Positions 7,906 to 13,532 of a stretch of 18,705 nucleotides of DNA are shown piece by piece. How positions within the stretch are numbered: the first letter of the stretch is position 1; each line of letters opens with the position of its first letter. The translations under genes were made by a program, and so were the position numbers. The DNA is from JBBSIG01 sp038232215 (GTDB lineage Bacteria; Actinomycetota; Thermoleophilia; Gaiellales; Gaiellaceae): positions 1-18,705 of the forward strand of contig JBBSIG010000020.1 of NCBI GenBank assembly GCA_038232215.1. The letters are read 5' to 3'. The notes below the pieces were generated by a model, which made no database searches, was not told the DNA's origin, and saw only the letters and a list, made by a program, of their open reading frames with translations.

Positions 7906-8621
7906 CAGGTTTCGACCGCGCGTCCGTCCACGAACGTAAGGACACGGTCGGCCGCCGCGGCGACCTGGCGCGAATGCGTTACGGTCACCACCGTCGCCCC
8001 GCTCAGGTCGCGGAGCCTCGCAAGCGCCTCCAGCACGACCCGTTCGTTCGCAGCGTCGAGCTCACCCGTCGGCTCGTCCGCAAGCACGAGCGGAGCCTCT
8101 CGGGCAGCCGCCGCCGCGATCGCGACGCGCTGCTGCTCGCCCCCCGAGAGGGCGGAAGCACGGTGCTGTGCGCGTCGGTCGAGGCCGAACTGCGCGAGAG
8201 CCGCGTCGGCTCGCGGGCCCGCGTCCGGGATGCCCGCCAGCTTGAGGGACGCGACGACGTTCTCGCGAGCGGTGAGCGAGCCCCACAGGTTGTCGCTCTG
8301 CAGCACCAGCGCGACCGTTGTAGCCCGGTAGCGAGCGAGCTCCCGCTCCGTCAGCCGGCCGAGCGGCTGGCCGAGCGCCCGCACGTCGCCGGCAGACGCA
8401 TCGTCGAGACCTGCCGCCAGGTGCAGGAACGTGCTCTTGCCCGATCCTGAGCGGCCGAGCACGGCGACGAACTCGCCGCGCTCTACCCGCAGGTCGAGCC
8501 CACGCAGCGCGACCGTCTCGACGGGGCCGGAACGGTAGAGCTTGAAGACGTCCACACACTCGAGTGCCGGCCAGTCGATCACAGGGCTGGCGGTCTCCGG
8601 CTCGCGGTAGAGGCTGCTCAC
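7905..8621 (-). CDS. ABC transporter ATPase (MacB/LolD type) without its own permease gene
   Basis: This is a 238-residue ATPase counted from the GTG at 8621. That start overlaps the lipoprotein stop as GTGA, like most junctions here; an ATG two codons earlier (8627) is the alternative. Walker A is GRSGSGKST (about residues 56-64), the Q-loop is in LVLQSDNLWG, the signature is ALSGGEQQR, Walker B is LVLADEPTGELD, and the switch His is in VTVTHSRQ. It belongs to the same subgroup as the ATPase at 6194-6913 but differs clearly in sequence, so it is not a recent duplicate. No permease follows it. Instead comes the LPG-TM protein, and then the second ATPase with the double permease. It could form a heterodimer with the other ATPase or act with a permease elsewhere. 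Confidence 0.92.
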   Translation of the reverse strand: MSSLYREPETASPVIDWPALECVDVFKLYRSGPVETVALRGLDLRVERGEFVAVLGRSGSGKSTFLHLAAGLDDASAGDVRALGQPLGRLTERELARYRATTVALVLQSDNLWGSLTARENVVASLKLAGIPDAGPRADAALAQFGLDRRAQHRASALSGGEQQRVAIAAAAAREAPLVLADEPTGELDAANERVVLEALARLRDLSGATVVTVTHSRQVAAAADRVLTFVDGRAVET

Positions 8622-9286
8622 TTCCACCGGAAGCTCTCGATCATCAGCCGGTACGCGTCGACGTTGTCGACGTCCTGCGGCGTGCCGAGATCGACGACGA
8701 CGTGCTTGCCGACACCCGGCACGTAGTAGCGATCGACCACAAGCGTGACGCGCTTCCCGGTCACCGAGTTGGGCGCGCTCTCGCTGGAGTACACGACCTT
8801 GACGACCGGCTTGCCGCTCACGGTCATCTGCGTCGGTGTTTCGAACTGAAGCGACGGCGTCTGCTGCTTGAGCCGGTTCATCTCAGCTGCCGCCCCGGCC
8901 ACACTCACGCTGGCGCCTTTGGAAACGGTGACGCGGACGAGGTTGTTCTTGTCCTGGAAGGTGACGCGCACGCCGCTGCCGCGCTGCGCCCAACCCTCCG
9001 GATACTTCATCGAGTACCCCGCCTCTGCGTCGGCGAACGTCAGGAAGACCTGGTTGTCCGGGATGTCACCGGCGGCTGTCTGCTGCGCCTCCGCGGTGAG
9101 CGCGCCAGTGTTCTGCGAACCGGACCCGCTCGTCGTACCTCCGTAACCGCCTGATGCGGCAGCCGGGGGCTGTGAAGGTGTCGTCTGTGGCGCCGTGTTC
9201 TTGCTCCCGCCGCCGCATCCGGCTGCGAGCGCTGCAACCGCGAGTAGAAGTGAGGAAGCACCGAGAAGGAGGGATCGCCTGTTCAC
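8618..9286 (-). CDS. Secreted lipoprotein with PsbP-like C-terminal domain
   Basis: This is a 222-residue protein with a clear lipoprotein signal. It has a basic start (MNRRS), a hydrophobic core (LLLGASSLLLAVAALAA) and a lipobox LAAGC with Cys24. A Gly/Ser/Thr-rich linker covers about residues 25-60. The folded part begins near residue 75 and contains AGYSMKYPEGWAQRGSGVRV, the strand-turn pattern of PsbP/DUF1795-like domains. The GTG start at 9286 gives the signal peptide at once. An ATG a little upstream (9297) runs into a stop after four codons. It is first in the operon and probably sits on the outer face of the membrane, where it may bind or deliver a ligand to the transporter. This function is inferred from position only. 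Confidence 0.88.
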   Translation of the reverse strand: MNRRSLLLGASSLLLAVAALAAGCGGGSKNTAPQTTPSQPPAAASGGYGGTTSGSGSQNTGALTAEAQQTAAGDIPDNQVFLTFADAEAGYSMKYPEGWAQRGSGVRVTFQDKNNLVRVTVSKGASVSVAGAAAEMNRLKQQTPSLQFETPTQMTVSGKPVVKVVYSSESAPNSVTGKRVTLVVDRYYVPGVGKHVVVDLGTPQDVDNVDAYRLMIESFRWK

Positions 9287-9332
9287 GAACCGATCATGAG
9301 CCCGGGAGCCTGACGAGCGCCTGAACGCCCGA
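9287..9332 (-). promoter_or_regulatory. Putative operator/promoter of the lipoprotein operon, matching the one at 6914-6959
   Basis: TGACGA (9311-9316) and TGAACG (9322-9327) form a direct repeat with an 11-base period. They include the same 13-base core GCGCCTGAACGCC (9317-9329) found ahead of the second ATPase. The first base of the repeat is 25 bases from the start codon in both places. The minus-strand hexamer at -12 to -7 is CATGAT, again fitting xAnnnT. No Shine-Dalgarno sequence is visible before the GTG at 9286, so transcription may begin at or near the start codon. Confidence 0.5.
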
Positions 9333-9542
9333 ACCTCGGTTTCAGCCGGCTGTTGGTGTCACCGGTCGGTCTTACGCCATGACGACGTCCGAGCGGGAGA
9401 CGACTCGATCGCTTGCAGTGACGCAGCGTCTCGGCCTCGAAGAAGCGCAGGGAGCTCGCCGCCGGAGCGCGACGGCCGTCCGGGGCGCCCGCCGCCGCCC
9501 GGCGGAGCCGCCGTGCCTGCACGAGGCATCGGTGGCGATCGT

Positions 9543-9569
9543 GAGAGAGAGAGAGAGAGGGGAGGGAGG
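9543..9569. repeat. GA dinucleotide microsatellite in a 27-base purine run
   Basis: About seven GA units (9543-9557) run into GGGGAGGGAGGGA with no pyrimidine until 9570. It lies in non-coding DNA between two minus-strand operons. Such tracts can vary in length by slippage. Confidence 0.85.
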
Positions 9570-9609
9570 GACGAGCGACGGATGGCGCTTCATCTGCGGG
9601 CCAGGTAGC

Positions 9610-9625
9610 CGGGGGCCAGCCCCCG
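9610..9625 (-). terminator. GC-rich hairpin after the sigma/anti-sigma operon
   Basis: CGGGGGC (9610-9616) and GCCCCCG (9619-9625) are perfect inverted copies separated by two bases, so the practical stem is six pairs with a four-base loop. It lies 17 bases past the anti-sigma stop codon. No U tract follows, as is common for terminators of high-GC actinobacteria, so its function is not certain. Confidence 0.4.
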
Positions 9626-9641
9626 CCGCCGTCGACACTCG

Positions 9642-9872
9642 TCACCTCGGCTCGTTGCCCACGAACGCGCGCAGACTCTCGTGCTCCTCCCTGCAGGCTG
9701 GACAGCCGGCCAGGTGCGCGCGAAGACCGGGCAGCTCCGCGTCGGCGTCGCGGTTCTCGAGCTCCAGCTCGACGAAGTGGTCAAGCTGCTGGAAGCACTC
9801 CTCGCAGCCGATCTCGGGCTCGCTCGGGCCGAGCAACCGCGCCAGCGCACCCTTCAGATCCGGTCGCTCCAT
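9642..9872 (-). CDS. Small zinc-binding (ZAS-type) anti-sigma factor
   Basis: This 76-residue soluble protein starts at the ATG at 9872, which shares a base with the stop of the sigma gene (TGATG). It carries CEEC at 23-26 and the zinc-binding pattern His53-x3-Cys57-x2-Cys60 (HLAGCPAC), the signature of zf-HC2/ZAS anti-sigma domains. There is no membrane helix, so it would act in the cytoplasm, as redox-type ZAS proteins do. Coupling to an ECF sigma gene makes its partner clear. It is shorter than most RsrA-like proteins. Whether the Cys residues sense oxidation cannot be told from sequence. Confidence 0.85.
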   Translation of the reverse strand: MERPDLKGALARLLGPSEPEIGCEECFQQLDHFVELELENRDADAELPGLRAHLAGCPACREEHESLRAFVGNEPR

Positions 9873-10549
9873 CAGGCCGCCTCGTCCAGCCACGCGTCGA
9901 GGTCGAAGCCGCCTGCCACGAGCTGCGCGCGGAGCTTACGGCGGGCGTCGTGCAGGGTCTTGTACAGGGCGCCCCTGGTCGAGCCGAGGCGATCGGCGAG
10001 GACGTCGATCGGGATGCCGTTGAGGGCGAGCGCGACCAGCACTCGGCGCTGGTGCGGAGTCAGCGCTTCCTCGATCCCGCGCTGGATCGCGTCGAGGAGC
10101 TCCGACTGCTCGGCATCCCGATCCGGCTGCGGTCCGGTGCTCGACACGATGCTCCAGCTCTCCGGCTCGAGCGGGACCTCCCGGCCCTGCCAGGCGCGCT
10201 TGCGGAGCTTCACCGCAGCCTCGAGCAGCGCGAACTTGTACGCCCAGGTCGTGAAGCGGCTGGCGCCCCTGAAGTCGTCGAGTCGCGCCAGCACGCTCAT
10301 CAGCGCATCGTCCGCGGCCTCGAGGGCGATGTCGCCGAGCTCGTTACCGCGCAGGTGCGGCAGCAGCGGCCGCCGCCGGGCGACCTCGAAGCGGGCAGCC
10401 CGCAGCAGGAGCGCGTGGAGGCGCCGGGTCGCGGACTCTCGCGTCGTCCCGTGCGCGCGGAGGTCACGCAGCCAGTCACGCGACTCCCCGTCGAGGAGCG
10501 ACGAGTCGACCGCGCGCTCCGGGGGCGCCTGGTGCGTGGCGGGTTTCAC
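9872..10549 (-). CDS. ECF-family RNA polymerase sigma factor
   Basis: This is a 225-residue protein if started at the GTG at 10549; a GTG at 10558 is equally possible, and no strong ribosome site decides. Region 2 contains DALMSVLARLDDFRGASRFTTWAYKF, of which FRGASRFTTW begins at about residue 93. Region 4 (about 163-210) reads LTPHQRRVLVALALNGIPID followed by a helix-turn-helix (VLADRLGSTRGALYKTLHDARRKL). Both regions 2 and 4 are present and no region 3 is seen, as in ECF sigma factors. An N-terminal stretch of about 70 residues before region 2 is longer than usual. It is followed by its anti-sigma gene, and a flavin reductase gene is divergent. The frame continues far upstream but the composition there is not coding-like. 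Confidence 0.9.
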   Translation of the reverse strand: MKPATHQAPPERAVDSSLLDGESRDWLRDLRAHGTTRESATRRLHALLLRAARFEVARRRPLLPHLRGNELGDIALEAADDALMSVLARLDDFRGASRFTTWAYKFALLEAAVKLRKRAWQGREVPLEPESWSIVSSTGPQPDRDAEQSELLDAIQRGIEEALTPHQRRVLVALALNGIPIDVLADRLGSTRGALYKTLHDARRKLRAQLVAGGFDLDAWLDEAA

Positions 10550-10745
10550 CCGCTGCACGGTAGCCGCGTTCGAGCCAATCACGCAGCAGCTTGCAGGTCC
10601 AGAGGCGGGAGGATCGCACGCCCATTTCGTGACCGCCCCGCCGCGCCTCTTACGCCGAGGCCGCGAGCCGGACGTAAGACGAGCGACCGGGGCGACACCT
10701 ACCTCGCAACGGCACCGCCGGCCGCAGACGGCGCAGGGAGGTTCC
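10550..10745. promoter_or_regulatory. Divergent promoter region between sigma factor and flavoprotein genes
   Basis: This is a 196-base space between divergent starts. It contains a perfect 7-base inverted repeat, TCTTACG (10648-10654) and CGTAAGA (10673-10679), 18 bases apart and about midway between the genes. A strong ribosome site AGGGAGG (10735-10741) serves the flavoprotein ATG at 10746. The same TCTTACGCC string occurs at 9370-9378 upstream of the lipoprotein gene. Whether the repeat is a regulator site or part of ECF-type promoters cannot be decided by eye. Confidence 0.45.
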
Positions 10746-11996
10746 ATGACGTTCGAGCTGGTCATCGTCGGCGGCGGGCTCGCGGCCGCGCGTTCGATCG
10801 CGTCGTTCCGCGAGTCCGGCGGCGAGGGCGCCGTCGCGCTGCTCTCGCGCGATACGACGATCCCGTACCACCGTCCACCGCTCTCCAAGCGCTACCTGCG
10901 CGGCGAGGCCGAGCGGGGCGACACGCTCGTCCAGGCCGAGGGCTTCTACGCCGAGAACAGCGTCGAGCTGCTGCTCGAGACCGAGGTGGTCGCGGTCGAC
11001 GCGCGCGACCGCGCCGTCGTCACCCGCGACAGCCAGCGGCTCTCGTACCGGAAGCTCCTGCTCGCGACCGGCGCGGTACCGCGGCGACTCGAGGTACCCG
11101 GCGCGGACATCGCCGGGGTGTTCGCGCTGCGCACACTCGACGACGCAACCGCGATCCGAGAGGCCGCCGCGAGCTCGCGGGACGCGGTCGTCGTCGGCGC
11201 CGGCTTCATCGGCATGGAGGTCGCCGCCTCCCTGACCGAGCTCGGGCTGGACGTGACGCTTGTCAGCCGCGAGGTCGACCTGTTCGCCTCGCTCGGCTCG
11301 CCGGAGGTCTCCGACCACCTCGTCGAGCTCTATCGCCGGCGCGGCGTCGACGTCGTCCGGGGCGACGAGGTGCGGGCCTTCCGCGGACGCTCGCGGCTCG
11401 ACACCGTGGAGCTACACGCTGGACGGCAGCTCGGCGCCGGGCTCGCGGTCGTCGGCATCGGGGTCGAGCCGGCCGTCGGATTTCTGGCGGGCAGCGGCGT
11501 GGCGCTGGACAACGGCGTGCTCGTCGACGAGCGCTTCAGCACGAGCGCTCCGGGCATCTACGCAGCAGGAGACGTCGCCCGCTTCCCCGACTCGCTCTTC
11601 GGCCGCCGCCGGCGTCTCGAGCACTGGTCGAACGCGAGCTACGCGGGAGGCGAGGTTGGCAAGATCCTGGCCGACCTGCCTGGCGGCTACGACGCGGTCT
11701 CGACCTTTTTCACCGAGTCGTTCGGCCTGACGCTGAAGGTGTTCGGCGACATCTCGCAGCACGACGACCGGGTCGCGCGCGGCTCGTTCGCCGGCGGCGA
11801 GGCGCTCGTCTTCTACCTCGACGCCGGGCGCCTGGTCGGCACCCTCCACACCGGCCAGGACGAAGAGACGGAGAGCAAGCTGAAGAACCTGATCCGCTGC
11901 GGGGCGACGGCGCGCGACCGCGGCGTCGTGAGCGACGAGTCGGTCCCGCCGGAGGACGCGTTCGTCCTCACGACCGCGGGGGTCGGCGATTCGTGA
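10746..11996 (+). CDS. FAD-dependent NAD(P)H:ferredoxin reductase-like oxidoreductase
   Basis: This is a 416-residue flavoprotein with a Shine-Dalgarno sequence just upstream. The N-terminal FAD-binding dinucleotide motif is VIVGGGLAAARS (residues 7-18). PYHRPPLSKRYLRGE (about 40-54) is typical of putidaredoxin/rhodocoxin-type reductases and AIF-like proteins. The NAD(P)H-binding GxGxxG is at 151-156 (GAGFIG), and the second FAD motif GIYAAGDVARFPD contains Asp276. A C-terminal reductase domain follows from about 325. It would transfer electrons from NAD(P)H to a ferredoxin or a Rieske/P450 partner, but no such partner gene is in the window. Being divergent from an ECF sigma factor with a Cys-containing anti-sigma protein suggests, but does not prove, a redox-stress link. 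Confidence 0.9.
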   Translation: MTFELVIVGGGLAAARSIASFRESGGEGAVALLSRDTTIPYHRPPLSKRYLRGEAERGDTLVQAEGFYAENSVELLLETEVVAVDARDRAVVTRDSQRLSYRKLLLATGAVPRRLEVPGADIAGVFALRTLDDATAIREAAASSRDAVVVGAGFIGMEVAASLTELGLDVTLVSREVDLFASLGSPEVSDHLVELYRRRGVDVVRGDEVRAFRGRSRLDTVELHAGRQLGAGLAVVGIGVEPAVGFLAGSGVALDNGVLVDERFSTSAPGIYAAGDVARFPDSLFGRRRRLEHWSNASYAGGEVGKILADLPGGYDAVSTFFTESFGLTLKVFGDISQHDDRVARGSFAGGEALVFYLDAGRLVGTLHTGQDEETESKLKNLIRCGATARDRGVVSDESVPPEDAFVLTTAGVGDS

Positions 11997-12140
11997 GCGA
12001 GACCGGCCTCTCGCCGCGCCAGGGGAGCGCTGGCTCGAGGCTTCCTCGGCCCCGAGCCCACGCCCGCACGAGCGACGAGACAAGGACGCAGGGAGCGCGC
12101 AGATCCGCGATCTGGGCGCGACCGAGGACGCCGCTCTCGC

Positions 12141-12163
12141 GCCGCCGGGCGTGGCCCGGCGGC
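12141..12163 (+). terminator. Perfect 10-bp GC hairpin downstream of the flavoprotein gene
   Basis: GCCGCCGGGC (12141-12150), loop GTG, and GCCCGGCGGC (12154-12163) form a perfect and very stable stem. It lies about 145 bases after the flavoprotein stop codon. No T run follows, so it is either a U-less terminator or part of a structured leader with the two dyads that come next. Confidence 0.5.
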
Positions 12164-12167
12164 ATGT

Positions 12168-12215
12168 GCTCATTCTGGAATGAGCTCTTAAACCCTCGTT
12201 CGAGGGGTTTACTCA
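12168..12215 (+). promoter_or_regulatory. Two adjacent dyads ahead of the orphan regulator, possible operator or attenuator
   Basis: GCTCATTCTGGAATGAGC (12168-12185) is a near-continuous 18-base palindrome. It is followed at once by AAACCCTCG (12190-12198) pairing with CGAGGGGTTT (12201-12210), with one bulged G. TGAG at 12181-12184 can pair either with the left arm of the first dyad or with CTCA at 12212-12215, so the two folds compete for it. The stretch is visibly richer in A/T than its surroundings. It lies about 90 bases ahead of the regulator ATG. Function is unknown. Confidence 0.4.
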
Positions 12216-12303
12216 CATCCACGGCAGTCGCAGGATGCGACAGCCCGACCGCTCGCCTCGGGCCTCGTACTGCGGCGGCGAGCACAGAGGAGGAAACTGC
12301 GGC

Positions 12304-12942
12304 ATGGCCACGCTCAAGGTCGTGATCGCGGACGACCACCGGCTGATGCTGGAGGGAATCCGCGCTGCCCTCTCGACGGCCGACGACATCGAGATCGTCG
12401 GCGAGGCCTCCAGCGGCGCCCAGGTGTTGCCGCTCGTCGCGCGCAACGACCCGGACCTGGTCCTCCTCGACGTCCACATGCCGCGACCGGACGGCCTCGC
12501 CTGTCTCGAGCTGATCCGCAAGCGCCACCCGCGCGTGAAGGTCGTGATGCTCTCCGGGCTCGACGAGCCGCAGGTGATCCAGGCAGCGCTCCGCCGAGGA
12601 GCGAGCGCCTTCGTCCTCAAGCACGTCGACCCGCGAGACCTGTCCTCCGCGTTACGCCAGGTCGCCCACGGGAGCGTCTACCAGACCTTCGGCCAGCCGG
12701 AAGAGGGGGCGACGCCGGCGAGGACGAGCGGTCTGACCGAGCGCGAGCTGACGATACTCACGGCGCTCGGGCGCGGGCTCTCCAACAAGCAGATCGGCCG
12801 GGAGGCCTGGGTCGGCGAGCAGACGGTCAAGTTCCACCTCCGCAACATCTACCGCAAGCTCGACGTGGCCAACCGAACCGAGGCCGCCCGCTACGCGTAC
12901 CGGCACGGTCTCGTCGTGGACCCCGCGTACGACGCCGCCTGA
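12304..12942 (+). CDS. NarL/FixJ (LuxR-type) response regulator, orphan
   Basis: This is a 212-residue regulator. Its receiver domain has Asp10/Asp11, phosphoacceptor Asp56 (LLDVHMPRPDG), Ser84 and Lys106. Its C-terminal LuxR helix-turn-helix lies at about 145-205 (LTERELTILTALGRGLSNKQ, then VKFHLRNIYRKLDVANRTEA). I chose the ATG at 12304 because GAGGAGG lies about ten bases upstream and the receiver domain begins directly after it. The upstream extension of the frame covers the intergenic dyads and is not coding-like. No histidine kinase is adjacent, so its kinase is encoded elsewhere or it is controlled otherwise. It is convergent with the macro-domain gene, with 32 bases between the stops. 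Confidence 0.93.
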   Translation: MATLKVVIADDHRLMLEGIRAALSTADDIEIVGEASSGAQVLPLVARNDPDLVLLDVHMPRPDGLACLELIRKRHPRVKVVMLSGLDEPQVIQAALRRGASAFVLKHVDPRDLSSALRQVAHGSVYQTFGQPEEGATPARTSGLTERELTILTALGRGLSNKQIGREAWVGEQTVKFHLRNIYRKLDVANRTEAARYAYRHGLVVDPAYDAA

Positions 12943-12974
12943 CCGCCCCGGCGCGAGCTGCCGTCGGCTGTTCG

Positions 12975-13532
12975 TTACCGGGCGCGCTCGAGCCGAAGCT
13001 CACCGAGCGCCCGCTCGAAGGCGCGAAGGACGCTCTCGTCGCGAAAGAGGAAGCGGCAGCGCTCGAGCGACGGGTGCGCCTCGAGGCCCTCCGCGACGGC
13101 GCGCAGCGCGACGGGCGCGGCCAGGTCGGCGGGGAAGCCGTAGACCCCGCACGAGATGGCGGGGAAGGCCACGCTGCGGCAGCCGAGCTCGGCCGCGAGC
13201 TCGAGCGCGCGCCGGTGAGCGGCGGCGAGCGTCTCCCGCTCGCCCGCGTCGCCGCCGCGCCAGACGGGCCCGACGGCATGGATGACGTGGCGCGCGCGCA
13301 GCGTTCCCGCGCCTGTCGCCTTCGCGTCGCCGGGGGCACAGCCCCCGAGCCGTCTGCACTCCGCGAGGATGGAGGGACCGCCCGCACGGTGGATCGCGCC
13401 GTCTACGCCTCCCCCGCCCGCCAGCTCGGGGTTGGCGGCGTTCACCACCGCGTCGACGTGCTCGGCGGTGAGGTCGCCGAGGACGAGCTCGATCGAGCCG
13501 GCGCCAGCCGGCTCGCCGCTGCGATCGATCAC
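12975..13532 (-). CDS. Macro-domain protein (O-acetyl-ADP-ribose deacetylase type)
   Basis: This 185-residue protein consists almost entirely of one macro domain. The adenine-contacting Asp20 is in LGDLTAEHVDAVVNAAN, NAAN is at 31-34, and the loop GGGGVDGAIHRAGG carries Asp44, which corresponds to the catalytic-type Asp of YmdB/MacroD proteins. The phosphate loop ISCGVYGFP is near 126-134. The motifs fit an active hydrolase that removes ADP-ribose from acidic residues or deacetylates O-acetyl-ADP-ribose. It starts at a GTG whose GTGA overlaps the stop of the GGDEF-EAL gene, so it is translated with it and with pilT. The stop is TAA at 12975-12977. Confidence 0.92.
   Translation of the reverse strand: MIDRSGEPAGAGSIELVLGDLTAEHVDAVVNAANPELAGGGGVDGAIHRAGGPSILAECRRLGGCAPGDAKATGAGTLRARHVIHAVGPVWRGGDAGERETLAAAHRRALELAAELGCRSVAFPAISCGVYGFPADLAAPVALRAVAEGLEAHPSLERCRFLFRDESVLRAFERALGELRLERAR

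Larger units (their letters stand above)
9333..9641. other. Intergenic region without a convincing gene
   Basis: The space between the anti-sigma gene stop (9642) and the lipoprotein start (9286) is about 355 bases. Reading frames on both strands here are Arg/Pro/Ser-rich and show no recognisable domain. Contents seen are the operator next to the lipoprotein gene, a TCTTACG box at 9370-9376, a purine-only GA-rich run at 9543-9569, and a GC hairpin just after the anti-sigma stop. Confidence 0.6.
11997..12303. other. Intergenic region with three stacked inverted repeats
   Basis: There are 307 bases between the flavoprotein stop and the regulator ATG. The first 140 bases show nothing recognisable. 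Positions 12141-12215 hold three consecutive dyads (listed separately). The last 30 bases carry the ribosome site GAGGAGG (about 12288-12294) of the regulator gene. Confidence 0.6.

Noticed and set aside
10550..10888. Long N-terminal extension of the sigma factor frame
   Set aside because: It would overlap the start of the divergent flavoprotein gene and its ribosome site, and the residues show no sigma-like sequence.
12190..12210. Stem with loop GTTCGA resembling a tRNA T arm
   Set aside because: No acceptor stem, anticodon arm or D arm can be drawn around it, so it is treated as a simple hairpin.
9681..12325. Very long plus-strand open frames overlapping the sigma factor and flavoprotein genes in other frames
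   Set aside because: They are Arg/Ala/Pro/Ser-rich with no domain. The minus-strand sigma/anti-sigma genes and the plus-strand flavoprotein in its own frame explain the DNA; lack of stops is expected at this GC content.
13330..13346. Hairpin CGGGGGC-ACA-GCCCCCG resembling the one at 9610-9625
   Set aside because: It lies inside the macro-domain coding sequence (codons for the GGCAPGD region) and the protein is intact there, so a terminator or repeat element is unlikely.
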